Below are positions 54,811 through 64,000 of a stretch of DNA of 64,000 bases, piece after piece. Position 1 is the first letter of the stretch. Every line of letters begins with the position of its first letter. Position numbers and translations under genes: made by a program. Origin of the DNA: Lyngbya sp. HA4199-MV5 (GTDB lineage: Bacteria; Cyanobacteriota; Cyanobacteriia; Leptolyngbyales; Leptolyngbyaceae); NCBI GenBank assembly GCA_019359375.1, contig JAHHHL010000011.1, forward strand, positions 97,692 through 161,691, written 5' to 3'. The notes below the pieces were generated by a model. It was not told the origin of the DNA. It ran no database searches and saw nothing but the letters and a program-made list of their open reading frames with translations.

Positions 54811-55476
54811 TTAGTTTTGAGGCTGCAAGCACTCTGGGCTGTCATGCTTCGGACTGTTCACGATCGGGTTAACCGGATAGCCCTTCATAGCGCTGGCATC
54901 GTACGGATGTAAAAGTCGCTGCAAAGACTCAGCAGGCGTAGTTGAATCGAGCCACGGCTCATACTCGTCTGGCGCAAGCACAACGGGCATCCGATCGTGT
55001 ATTGGCTCTAACAACTCATTCGCCTGCGTGGTGAGAATAGTACAGGTTTCAACCACGTCATCATCGCTCTGCCAGCATTCCCACAGCCCTGCAAACGCAA
55101 ACGGTTGACCAGATGCTAACTGAAAGTAATAGGGTTGTTTCGTCTTGTGATCGAGCCGTTGCCACTCATAAAAACCATCTGCCAGAATTAAGCACCGCCG
55201 CTGCTTAAACGCGGTACGGAAGGATGGCTTCTCGGCAACAGTTTCTGCACGCGCATTGATCAATTTCGTGCCGATGGACAAATCCTTTGCCCAACTGGGT
55301 ACCAGTCCCCACCGCAGCAGGCGCAGATGTGATGATGGCGCTGAAGGTGCAACGATCGCAGCCACCAGTTGGGTCGGTGCGATATTGTAGCGCGGTGTCC
55401 ACTCAGGCAATGCATTTAGCTGAAATGCCTCAGTCAGCGTTGCCGCCGATACCGTTAAGCTAAACCGTCCACACAT
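54811..55476 (-). CDS. SOS response-associated peptidase, HMCES/YedK family
   Basis: A 221-residue SRAP domain protein. It begins MCGRF, where after Met removal the Cys at position 2 forms a thiazolidine crosslink with abasic DNA. NARAETVAEKPSFR (about 76-89) and CLILADGFYEWQ (about 95-106, with the catalytic Glu in FYEW) are diagnostic, and HDRMPVVL follows near 155. It protects abasic sites at replication forks. I start at 55476; the frame is open to 55521, but the extension would bury Cys2. It ends 11 bases after the stop of the convergent glycosyltransferase gene. Confidence 0.95.
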   Translation of the reverse strand: MCGRFSLTVSAATLTEAFQLNALPEWTPRYNIAPTQLVAAIVAPSAPSSHLRLLRWGLVPSWAKDLSIGTKLINARAETVAEKPSFRTAFKQRRCLILADGFYEWQRLDHKTKQPYYFQLASGQPFAFAGLWECWQSDDDVVETCTILTTQANELLEPIHDRMPVVLAPDEYEPWLDSTTPAESLQRLLHPYDASAMKGYPVNPIVNSPKHDSPECLQPQN

Positions 55477-55582
55477 AGAATTTCGGCTAAGTAGTAAGGC
55501 TTGATGGAACAAGTGTACCAATACTATCTTACCACCCTAAACCTATACCAATTAGATAGCAAACGCTGCACATCAAAGCTCT

Positions 55583-55609
55583 GTAGGGTGAACGGCCGTT
55601 TACCCCTAC
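55583..55609. repeat. 27-bp GTAGGG-AACGGCCGTT-CCCTAC palindrome
   Basis: An inverted repeat centred on AACGGCCGTT with arms GTAGGGTG and TACCCCTAC. This palindrome type is common in cyanobacterial intergenic DNA. It lies upstream of the SRAP gene. Confidence 0.65.
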
Positions 55610-55688
55610 CCATCTGCCGCGATCGCAATTTATTTAGTCTCATAGAGTCGTCCGCCCCCATCCAGGTCTGAGCCGCCTCTAGCCAGAT

Positions 55689-56063
55689 TTAGGCTGCTGC
55701 CAGGACAGAATCAATGGGGAACCCAACGGCTTTCCAGGCAGACATCCCACCCCGAATCTCAGATACGTGTTGGTAGCCAACCGCGCGCAGTCGATCAGCG
55801 ATTTCAGCGCTTTCTTCGTCCGTTTCGCCATAGATATAGAGATCACGGTTGAGGGGCAGACTGGTCAGCGCTCGCTCGATCAAGTGATCAACTGGCATGG
55901 AAATTGCGCCTGAAATATGGCTGATGTTGAATAAGCTGCGATCGCGGACATCTAAGATCGTCAGCGCTGGGTTGCCCCAATCAAGACGAGCTTTAAGGTC
56001 ATAGACCAGCGATCGAGCCTGCAAGGGTGGTGGAAGCGGGATGATACCGAAGAGGTGGTGCAT
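55689..56063 (-). CDS. Rhodanese-like domain protein lacking the catalytic cysteine
   Basis: A 124-residue single rhodanese domain. The strand-helix pattern is intact: ALTILDVRDRSLFNISHISGAISMP with the acid-start motif, then the active-site loop, then IRGGMSAWKAVGFPID at the C-terminus. The loop reads YIYGETDEES, where active members have a Cys (YCxxGxRS); here Gly stands in its place, so sulfurtransferase activity is unlikely. I start at 56063 (MHHLFGI); the long frame upstream to 56381 overlaps the divergent flavoprotein gene and is Cys/Arg-rich shadow sequence. Inactive rhodaneses often serve as binding modules. Confidence 0.85.
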   Translation of the reverse strand: MHHLFGIIPLPPPLQARSLVYDLKARLDWGNPALTILDVRDRSLFNISHISGAISMPVDHLIERALTSLPLNRDLYIYGETDEESAEIADRLRAVGYQHVSEIRGGMSAWKAVGFPIDSVLAAA

Positions 56064-56255
56064 GAGGGGTGAGTTACCAGCGATACCTGCAATGTAACAA
56101 GTTAATTTACAGTTTGCAAAAATTTGTGCTGAAACGTTTACAAATACTTCCACTTGTGCAGATTTTGTGCATATATTTTCAGCGCCTCGCCCCTGTGCGG
56201 TTTTCTCCGTCTGGTTTCTGCTCGATCGCTGACTACGTGGTGTTAACTGGAAGAA

Positions 56256-57524
56256 GTGTCTCAAGAGAAACAACTGGTGTTGAACTACGACCTCATTGTT
56301 TGCGGTGCGGGACCTTCTGGCGCAATGGCAGCAGCAACGGCAGCTCAAGCTGGATTGAAGGTGGCGCTGCTGGAAAAGCACTCCCTACCGCGCCATAAAA
56401 CCTGTGGTGGTGGTACACCTGTGGTCATGCAAACCCTGCTGCACGAGTTGGCACCCGAAGCGTTTGTTGAAGCCGATGTCACTACATTGCGGCAGACATG
56501 GAAGTTTAGCGATCCATACCTGGCAGCAATTAATCCGCCCCAGGTCGATCGCTCTTTGTCTATCTGGATGATGCAGCGATCAATTTTTGACAATGCGCTG
56601 GCACAAAGAGCGGCGAAGGCTGGCGCAGAGCTACGGGATGGATTGGCAGTGCGTGCGATCGACACTGACACCGATGGGATTCGCGTTCATGCTCAGACCA
56701 TTAAACCCAACGGCGATCTCAGCAAAGGGGATGCATGGGTCGCAACAGCGCGGGTTGTGATTGGAGCGGATGGGGCGAATGGCATCACCGCCAAAGCCGC
56801 CAATCTACGTCAAAAGCCGACGATCGCGCTAGGGATGGAAGTAGAGTTGCCGCACACCTGGAGTACCGGGCACCCCGACCTACGACCAGACGTAGCTCAC
56901 CTGGAATATGGTGCGATCGAACGTGGCTATGCCTGGATCTTTCCCAAAGCCAATCATCTAAATGTCGGTGCCGGGTTGTTTCGTCCCGATGGTCGTGATG
57001 CACGGAACGTTCCTCACATTCGGGAAGCATTGCAACAAGTCATCTTTAACTATCTGGATGCGCTGCAAGTGCCTTACGATCGCCCACAACTAAAATTTCA
57101 TGGTCATCCCTTACCACTGTGGGGCGGCAAGGAACCACTCAACACAAAAGACGGACGGATTTTACTGGTCGGGGATGCCGCAGGATTGATTAACCCCGCC
57201 TTTGGGGATGGCATTTTACACGCCGCCAAAAGTGGGATTATTGCTGCAAACTGCGTGATTGATGGCACCCCAACCGCCTACAGCGATCGCATTCACACCG
57301 AGTTTAGCAATAGCTTTGACGCTGCTCGCAGGCTTGCCTATTTCTTCTATCAATACCCCAAACTTTTCTATCAATACGGCGTTAAAAATCCCAGAGCGGC
57401 TCACATTGCCACCCAATTACTTGCCGGAGAAATGACCTTTGATGCCATTCTCGGTCGCGCATTCCGTCGCGTTGGCACGGGTCTACTGAGTAGTTTTTTA
57501 CCCGGAAAAATGAGGTTGCGATGA
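56256..57524 (+). CDS. Geranylgeranyl reductase-family FAD-dependent oxidoreductase
   Basis: A 422-residue flavoprotein. GAGPSGAMAAATAAQAG (about 12-28) is the FAD-binding Rossmann motif and ARVVIGADGANG the second dinucleotide motif; the third, LVGDAAGLINPAFGDGI (about 310-326), completes the GGR pattern. RHKTCGGG is the conserved Cys region. The family reduces geranylgeranyl groups of chlorophyll or archaeal lipids (ChlP/BchP-like). The sequence is more distant from canonical ChlP, so the substrate is uncertain. Start GTG 56256 (MSQEKQL) with the first ATG much later, inside the fold. Confidence 0.88.
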   Translation: MSQEKQLVLNYDLIVCGAGPSGAMAAATAAQAGLKVALLEKHSLPRHKTCGGGTPVVMQTLLHELAPEAFVEADVTTLRQTWKFSDPYLAAINPPQVDRSLSIWMMQRSIFDNALAQRAAKAGAELRDGLAVRAIDTDTDGIRVHAQTIKPNGDLSKGDAWVATARVVIGADGANGITAKAANLRQKPTIALGMEVELPHTWSTGHPDLRPDVAHLEYGAIERGYAWIFPKANHLNVGAGLFRPDGRDARNVPHIREALQQVIFNYLDALQVPYDRPQLKFHGHPLPLWGGKEPLNTKDGRILLVGDAAGLINPAFGDGILHAAKSGIIAANCVIDGTPTAYSDRIHTEFSNSFDAARRLAYFFYQYPKLFYQYGVKNPRAAHIATQLLAGEMTFDAILGRAFRRVGTGLLSSFLPGKMRLR

Positions 57525-57539
57525 TATGGCATTGAATGA

Positions 57540-58670
57540 TTAGCGGGGACCAGCAGCGATCGCAGAGTTCGCCATTTCAACTAAAGCTCGTTGCCCCCCA
57601 CCTTTTTCAATGACAGAATAGCTAATTCCCTGGTATTCCCAATCAACAGACCCCATACAGTAAGCACCACAGATGCTGGAGTAAGTTCCAGTCATCCCGC
57701 CGACTAATTGAATCTCTCGAAACGTTGAATTAGGGTACTCACTCATCTTTTTATCCGTTGGTTTATCAATGACTTTCCTTCGACCCGCTGAGATTGCTCC
57801 CTGGTAGGAGGCGGTTGATCTACAACCCTCACCACAACCTGCGGGACCTACATAAACCCCAACGTAGTAGCTCTCTGCATCAGCGATGATTTCAAGATTG
57901 CGACCGTAGAAGCTCGTTTTACTTGGCAGGAAGATTGGAATTTCCGTCTTATTAGCTAGCTTTAACATTGCTTCGCTGGTTTGAAATGCTCGAAACTCAG
58001 GAAGGCGGAAAAAACTAATGGGACGAAATCTCTGAACAAAATCCATCCATTTTGAAACTTTTGCATCAACAGTATTTAAGGGTGGAATCATATATTCTTT
58101 AAGATAACGACCTCTAGTTGACTCAGTTTTACGAATTTTTATTTCCGTTTGTCTCGCTTGATCCAAGCCATAAGCTTCGGCGACCTCTGAAGCTAACTGA
58201 CAGCTAATCTTAAAACGACCCATATCAACATTATCGTTCGCTGCACCATAGCTCCACTCAAAGCCTTTTTCATTCAGTCTATTCTGTAAGAAAGTATTCA
58301 AAAGCTTAAGTCTTCCACTAGGAGAACTGTAGTCACTGAACAACGTATATTTAATCCATTCCAATTGATTGGGCTTATGCTCTTGCTGACAGAGGTAATG
58401 CGTCACTTCAAACATCTTAGCGATGTGAATATCGTATCGCCGTAATGCACCGCCGTAAGCAGATACTGTCGTATCTTGATCCGGTACAGTCATGCCAATC
58501 GACTGCCAAGGGTCGTTAGGATACCAGTTCCACCACCGTATTTCTGTGGTGGGAAAGTCTGGTGCAGCGGCGAGGCTGGGTTTTGGTGTGCAGGGAGCGA
58601 CTACCAACGTTGTTAGGGCACACGTCGAAGTTGCCCACGCCGCAAATCGTCTTACTGCTTTCATACCCAT
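57540..58670 (-). CDS. Secreted hypothetical protein
   Basis: A 376-residue protein from ATG 58670 (MGMKAV, or 58664). The first ~35 residues form a signal peptide (RRFAAWATSTCALTTLVVAPC, with a possible lipobox near the Cys). The mature part is rich in aromatic residues (EIRWWNWYPNDPWQ, about 40-60), contains several cysteines (CGEGCRS, CGAYCMG) that could form disulfides, and ends GGGQRALVEMANSAIA. I recognise no family. It is convergent with the flavoprotein gene, 15 bases between stops. The upstream frame to 58790 is not needed. Confidence 0.7.
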   Translation of the reverse strand: MGMKAVRRFAAWATSTCALTTLVVAPCTPKPSLAAAPDFPTTEIRWWNWYPNDPWQSIGMTVPDQDTTVSAYGGALRRYDIHIAKMFEVTHYLCQQEHKPNQLEWIKYTLFSDYSSPSGRLKLLNTFLQNRLNEKGFEWSYGAANDNVDMGRFKISCQLASEVAEAYGLDQARQTEIKIRKTESTRGRYLKEYMIPPLNTVDAKVSKWMDFVQRFRPISFFRLPEFRAFQTSEAMLKLANKTEIPIFLPSKTSFYGRNLEIIADAESYYVGVYVGPAGCGEGCRSTASYQGAISAGRRKVIDKPTDKKMSEYPNSTFREIQLVGGMTGTYSSICGAYCMGSVDWEYQGISYSVIEKGGGQRALVEMANSAIAAGPR

Positions 58671-58927
58671 CACTGCTAATGTCTGAATTAGCACATCGTA
58701 TCCTTTAGCTGTAGGGAATACCAGATGCCAGCTTGCAGTCAGCGATCGCGTCTGCAAAGTACGCTGATTCACAGCCGTTTTGAGTTGCATTCACCACACC
58801 CCACACCCTAAACCCTAAACCCGCACGCACAGGACTGTGGCTTACCCAATTAGTAACCGCTGTCGTTCTGGAGTTGACTGCTTCAGTCGTGTATTGACCG
58901 GGGTTACTTCTTACGATTTTTCGTCGT

Positions 58928-60310
58928 ATGCGTCTCTGGAAACTGCATCCCTGGAAAACAGTGCTTTTAGGCGGCACGATCGCCCTTTTGGGTTGGCTGG
59001 GTTGGCGCTATGCAGACCAGCGTAAACCAACACTGCTGGCGTTGAACACGACTACAGGTAAGCTTCAATGGGTACAACCGCTTGCACCAGACATTGGCTA
59101 CAGTAAAGGACCGATCGTGGGCGATGGCAAAGTATTTCTCGGCGCATGTGTGGATGATGCGGTTAAAGGATTTAGCGCGTATCGCCTCCAGGCATTTGAT
59201 GCTCAATCTGGCAGGTTTCTGTGGGCACTGCAACCCCAAAGAACGACTATTCCCTACGACCTTGCATCGAATGAAGCCGTGAGCATTCAGGATGGTCAAC
59301 TCTACCTTCAGCTTGAGAACGAGCTACAGGCGATCGATCCCGCAACGGGTAAACAGCGTTGGGCAATACCGCGACGCTGGTTTTTTGCGCCTGTTAACGT
59401 CTGGTATGGCATAGGACTGATCAGCCGCCCCAACGCGTTAGTGGTTCTAAACAGCAATGGCAAAGAGCGCGTCCTGCAAACGCTCGATCCCAAAACAGGC
59501 AAGGTGCTGAAGCAAATCCCACGATCGCTCGGCAAGCTGACAACCACTAGAAATCTGATCACAGCGGACGATCGCACCCTCTTTCTGGAAACCTCTGGAT
59601 TGGTGCCAGCAGACAGCCCAAACACCTTTTTGGATAGCGGTATTTCTACCATCACCGCTTACGATATCAAAACGTTACAGACCCGCTTTCGCGCCATTAC
59701 GGGCAATATTGTTCATCTGCAAGCTGTAGGAGACGCACTGCAACTCAGCACTAACCTGAACTATGACCCCAAAACACGCAAGCTATCAGACGGAAAGATT
59801 CTGGCTGTAAGCGCAGAATCCGGGCAACTTCTCTGGCAAAAAACGAAACACCAACTACAGTGTCCCGGTTCTTACTTCAAGCAAATCGATAATGACACCG
59901 TTTACTTGAATTGCAGTGGCTATCCTGGTACGGTTAGCAGGAACGAGCAGAATAGCCGTGTTGTGGTAGCTGTATCTGCTCAAACTGGAGACGTTAAATG
60001 GCAAGCGCGAATCAGCCCCAATCGCTATTCTGACAACTTGCCTGCTGCTGTGAACGCTCACCAGTACCTTACCTTTCGCAATGTGCTCAAATCGAACGTA
60101 AGCCAGACGCAAGCGATCGCCCTTGATCGTCAGACTGGAAAGCTGTTGTGGACATTTCCCCTTTTCGACCCAGAAGCGAGATACGTGGATACCTGGCAGT
60201 CGATTGTCGCCGCTGAGGGCGATCGCTTCTTTACGCTCGATGTCCTACCCCGCTGGCAACTGTGGCTCTTGCAAATGAACCGCCATTGGTACGTGAAGCA
60301 AGCGCTGTAG
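58928..60310 (+). CDS. PQQ-like beta-propeller protein with N-terminal anchor
   Basis: A 460-residue protein. An N-terminal hydrophobic segment (TVLLGGTIALLGWLGWRYA, about 10-28) anchors or exports it. The remainder is a beta-propeller of the PQQ-binding-like kind: repeated blade signatures ALNTTTGKLQWVQPL, AFDAQSGRFLWALQ, AIDPATGKQRWAIP, AVSAESGQLLWQKT and ALDRQTGKLLWTFPL. No dehydrogenase or BamB partner domain is present, so it may be a scaffold in the periplasm. The start ATG 58928 is preceded by no strong ribosome site. It is 257 bases upstream-divergent from the unknown secreted gene. Confidence 0.92.
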   Translation: MRLWKLHPWKTVLLGGTIALLGWLGWRYADQRKPTLLALNTTTGKLQWVQPLAPDIGYSKGPIVGDGKVFLGACVDDAVKGFSAYRLQAFDAQSGRFLWALQPQRTTIPYDLASNEAVSIQDGQLYLQLENELQAIDPATGKQRWAIPRRWFFAPVNVWYGIGLISRPNALVVLNSNGKERVLQTLDPKTGKVLKQIPRSLGKLTTTRNLITADDRTLFLETSGLVPADSPNTFLDSGISTITAYDIKTLQTRFRAITGNIVHLQAVGDALQLSTNLNYDPKTRKLSDGKILAVSAESGQLLWQKTKHQLQCPGSYFKQIDNDTVYLNCSGYPGTVSRNEQNSRVVVAVSAQTGDVKWQARISPNRYSDNLPAAVNAHQYLTFRNVLKSNVSQTQAIALDRQTGKLLWTFPLFDPEARYVDTWQSIVAAEGDRFFTLDVLPRWQLWLLQMNRHWYVKQAL

Positions 60311-60329
60311 GGCGATCGCTGGTGTGTTT

Positions 60330-60357
60330 GTAGGGACGTGACATGTAACATCTCTAC
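60330..60357. repeat. Degenerate GTAGGGACGTGACATGT palindrome
   Basis: An imperfect inverted repeat, GTAGGGACGTGACATGT facing AACATCTCTAC, lies just after the PQQ protein gene. It belongs to the dispersed family also seen at 25006-25034. Confidence 0.5.
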
Positions 60358-60512
60358 AGAAGAATGAAAACATCATTCGATCGCTCAAGCCGCTGGTTCT
60401 GAGCGCAAATTTAGTTGCTCGATCGATTCGGCAGAAAGTGTCATCGATCGTCCTCGCTTTCCAGGCTGCTGATCAGTCAAAATCAGTGTTAGTAGCACTC
60501 CTCTATGCACCC

Positions 60513-60974
60513 ATGAACATGTTGGCAACGCCCCAAACAACCGATCGTCTTGCTCCAGGTACGCTGCGGCAGGTACATCATCTTGCCTTCAACGTGAAAG
60601 ACATGCAAGCATCCCGCCAGTTTTACGGATCGTTTCTGGGGCTGCATGAATTGACGGGTGACGAGGTGCCCAGCACTCTCAAGGAACTGGTGGCAGAGGG
60701 TAAAGTTGCTAATTTTGTCACCCCTGACGGAACGGTGATCGATTTATTTTGGGAGCCAGCGTTAGAGCCGCCCCATGCCGATCCGCGTCAGCAGTTCACG
60801 CGAGCCAACCATCTGGCGTTTGGTGTGGCGGCTGAAGCGTTTGATGAGGTTGTTGCGGTGTTAAAGCAAAGTGGGGTGACGATCGATCACGGTCCCGTCA
60901 CCCGTCCCACTGGTCGCGGCATTTACTTCTATGACCCGGATGGCTTTTTGCTAGAAATTCGCTGCGATCCTTAG
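60513..60974 (+). CDS. VOC family protein (glyoxalase/dioxygenase fold)
   Basis: A 153-residue protein with two beta-alpha-beta-beta-beta modules. The first (about 15-75) opens VHHLAFNVKDMQASRQFYGSFLGL, with the metal-ligand His, and the second (about 85-150) opens ANHLAFGVAAEAFDEV and closes FYDPDGFLLEIRC with the Glu ligand. The fold binds a divalent metal and acts on small organic substrates, as in glyoxalase I or catechol dioxygenases. I start at ATG 60513; the ATG at 60519 is equally possible. It ends 11 bases before the convergent aminotransferase. Confidence 0.9.
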   Translation: MNMLATPQTTDRLAPGTLRQVHHLAFNVKDMQASRQFYGSFLGLHELTGDEVPSTLKELVAEGKVANFVTPDGTVIDLFWEPALEPPHADPRQQFTRANHLAFGVAAEAFDEVVAVLKQSGVTIDHGPVTRPTGRGIYFYDPDGFLLEIRCDP

Positions 60975-60984
60975 AGGCGAGAGC

Positions 60985-62151
60985 CTAGATTCGTGATCTC
61001 ACAAACGCCTCTAACCGTTCCATGCCTTTCTTAATCGTGTCCATATCGGTCGCGTAAGACAGGCGAATATGGTCATCAGCACCAAAGGCAATGCCAGGAA
61101 TGAGGGCAACTTTTTGCTCCTCTAGCAGCGCATCGCAAAATTCCAGCGAGGTCATGCCCGTTTTGGCAATGCTTGGCATCACATAAAACGCCCCCTTTGG
61201 TTTGGCGCAACTCAAGCCAGGAATCGCGTTGATGGCATCAAACATCGCCTGACGACGTTCATCAAAGGCAACGCGCATGGTTTCCACACAGGTTTGAGAG
61301 CCTTCTAACGCCGCGATCGCGCCCCACTGAGCAAACGTACACACATTGGAGGTGCTGTGCCCTTGAATTAATGTGGTCGCTCGAATCAGCTCGACGGGAC
61401 CCGCCAAGAAGCCCACGCGCCAACCCGTCATGGAATACGCCTTCGCAAAGCCGCTACTGACGATCGTCCGTTCATAGATCTCGGGGCTGAGCGCGCCGAT
61501 GCTGACGTGCTTTGTGTCGTCGTAAACCAGCTTTTCGTAAATTTCGTCCGACACAACCAGAATGTCATGCGCCACCACGACTTCAGCCAGCGCTGCCAGT
61601 TCCGCAGGCGTATAGACCATCCCTGTTGGGTTAGAGGGCGAATTGATAATAAATAGTTTTGTTTGGGGCGTAATCGCTTGCTGGAGCTGCGAAGGCGAGA
61701 TTTTAAACTCGCTTTTTTCGTCGGTATGGACGATGACAGGTTTTCCACCGACCAGCTTGACCATTTCGGGATAGCTCACCCAATAAGGCGCAGGAATAAT
61801 GACCTCATCACCCGGTTCGATGAGCGCCAGCATCAGGTCAAACAGCGAATGCTTGCCGCCATTGGTGACAATAATATTTTCTGCACCGTAGCAAAGTCCG
61901 TTGTCGGTTTGCAGCTTTTGGGCGATCGCCGCTCTCAGCCTGGGTTCACCTGCCGCTGGACCATAGCGCGTTTTGCCATCATCCAACGCTTGTTTTGCCG
62001 CCGCCACAATATGATCAGGAGTCGCAAAATCAGGCTCACCCGCGCTGAAGCTGCAAATATCCACCCCATCTGCCTTCAGTGCCTTCGCCTTTGCGTCGAT
62101 CGCCAGGGTGAGTGATGGAGTGACCTGCTCAACGCGCTTCGCCAATTTCAT
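60985..62151 (-). CDS. Class I PLP-dependent aminotransferase (aspartate aminotransferase-like)
   Basis: A 388-residue fold-type I aminotransferase, subgroup I-gamma by pattern. [32 protein letters not shown] shows the cofactor pocket, with breaks, and SNPTGMVYT and VSDEIYEKL bind substrate and PLP (Asp and Tyr). The Schiff-base Lys lies in [17 protein letters not shown] (about 233). The Arg for substrate carboxylate lies in HIRLSYATD. It probably interconverts aspartate and oxaloacetate or a related pair. The reading frame is complete and its length is typical. It lies between the VOC gene and psbC. Confidence 0.94.
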   Translation of the reverse strand: MKLAKRVEQVTPSLTLAIDAKAKALKADGVDICSFSAGEPDFATPDHIVAAAKQALDDGKTRYGPAAGEPRLRAAIAQKLQTDNGLCYGAENIIVTNGGKHSLFDLMLALIEPGDEVIIPAPYWVSYPEMVKLVGGKPVIVHTDEKSEFKISPSQLQQAITPQTKLFIINSPSNPTGMVYTPAELAALAEVVVAHDILVVSDEIYEKLVYDDTKHVSIGALSPEIYERTIVSSGFAKAYSMTGWRVGFLAGPVELIRATTLIQGHSTSNVCTFAQWGAIAALEGSQTCVETMRVAFDERRQAMFDAINAIPGLSCAKPKGAFYVMPSIAKTGMTSLEFCDALLEEQKVALIPGIAFGADDHIRLSYATDMDTIKKGMERLEAFVRSRI

Positions 62152-62266
62152 GCTGCTTTCAGAGCCTTTCTTGCCGTATATTTCTGCTGTGATTACGTTC
62201 AGAATACCCCAGTTGCCCCAGACCGCGCATTGATTTTACGAGTTTGTTAGCGAACCCCCATCAAAC

Positions 62267-62300
62267 AAAACGGCTCCCGCAAGCAAGCAGGAGCCGTTTT
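62267..62300 (-). terminator. Rho-independent terminator downstream of psbC
   Basis: An 11-bp perfect stem, AAAACGGCTCC with GGAGCCGTTTT (12-base loop), lies about 125 bases after the psbC stop and before the aminotransferase gene, both on the minus strand. T-rich flanks on both sides allow bidirectional use. Confidence 0.9.
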
Positions 62301-62425
62301 ATCTCATTCCAGTGTATCGTCAGTCAATTCCTAACCCTGGGCAGTTTTTAGTTTTTAGCTGTTAGCATGTCACACCAATCAAACGATTAGTACCAACAAC
62401 TAACAACCAACAACTCTACAAGCCC

Positions 62426-64000
<1,575 letters not shown>

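Overview
The window is chromosomal DNA from a cyanobacterium that makes phycoerythrin. The evidence is a psbD/psbC pair, a phycoerythrin operon (cpeB-cpeA-cpeY-cpeZ), nblA, a CpcS/CpeS-type lyase, a CpcG rod-core linker, very frequent GCGATCGC (HIP1) sites, and many short tandem and dispersed repeats of the kind found in filamentous cyanobacteria. The genus cannot be fixed from this alone; a Leptolyngbya-like filamentous lineage would fit.

Layout. 1-5 kb: a broken isochorismatase-like gene cut by the window edge, then four alpha/beta hydrolase genes on the minus strand (two of them tandem paralogues around a dienelactone hydrolase) and a MOSC protein. 5.3-22.8 kb: the most distinctive block. 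It holds a CHASE2 histidine kinase and LuxR-type regulator, a PD-(D/E)XK-like protein, a DUF928 protein, a TPR-CHAT protease-like protein and a large filamentous-haemagglutinin-type exoprotein (TpsA), all on the minus strand. A divergent TpsB outer-membrane transporter follows, then a Uma2 protein and a second CHASE2 kinase, regulator and degenerate kinase set. I read this as a two-partner secretion and CHAT module flanked by two related signalling units. 22.8-25.2 kb: a gene-poor, repeat-rich stretch with one conserved small gene and a fragment with a SEFIR/TIR-like motif.

25.2-31.7 kb: the phycobilisome island, with cpeZ, cpeY, cpeA, cpeB and nblA on the minus strand and a bilin lyase, an HEYAH metalloprotease-like protein and cpcG on the plus strand, closed by a strong terminator. 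32-33.5 kb: tRNA-Val(GAC), a decayed IS200/IS605 element and a duplicated 97-bp terminator cassette. 33.5-46 kb: a solute-binding lipoprotein, a heptapeptide-repeat secreted protein, PhoD phosphatase, a dsRBM-like protein, PhoU, a SpoIIM/membrane/RDD group, an orphan sensor-like protein and an SLH lipoprotein. 46-64 kb: ilvC, two DedA proteins with an ABC exporter, a pentapeptide-HhH-membrane fusion, a GT8 glycosyltransferase, an SRAP peptidase, a rhodanese without its cysteine, a geranylgeranyl-reductase-like flavoprotein, an unknown secreted protein, a PQQ-type propeller, a VOC protein, an aminotransferase, and psbC overlapping psbD at the right edge.

A 131-bp MITE with TA flanks occurs three times (18.7, 24.0 and 53.2 kb), and the third copy supplies the first start codon of the pentapeptide gene. 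Heptanucleotide-type tandem repeats lie between genes and also run in frame through several genes of the secretion/CHAT block. Boundaries and functions are read from the sequence by eye. No database search was run.
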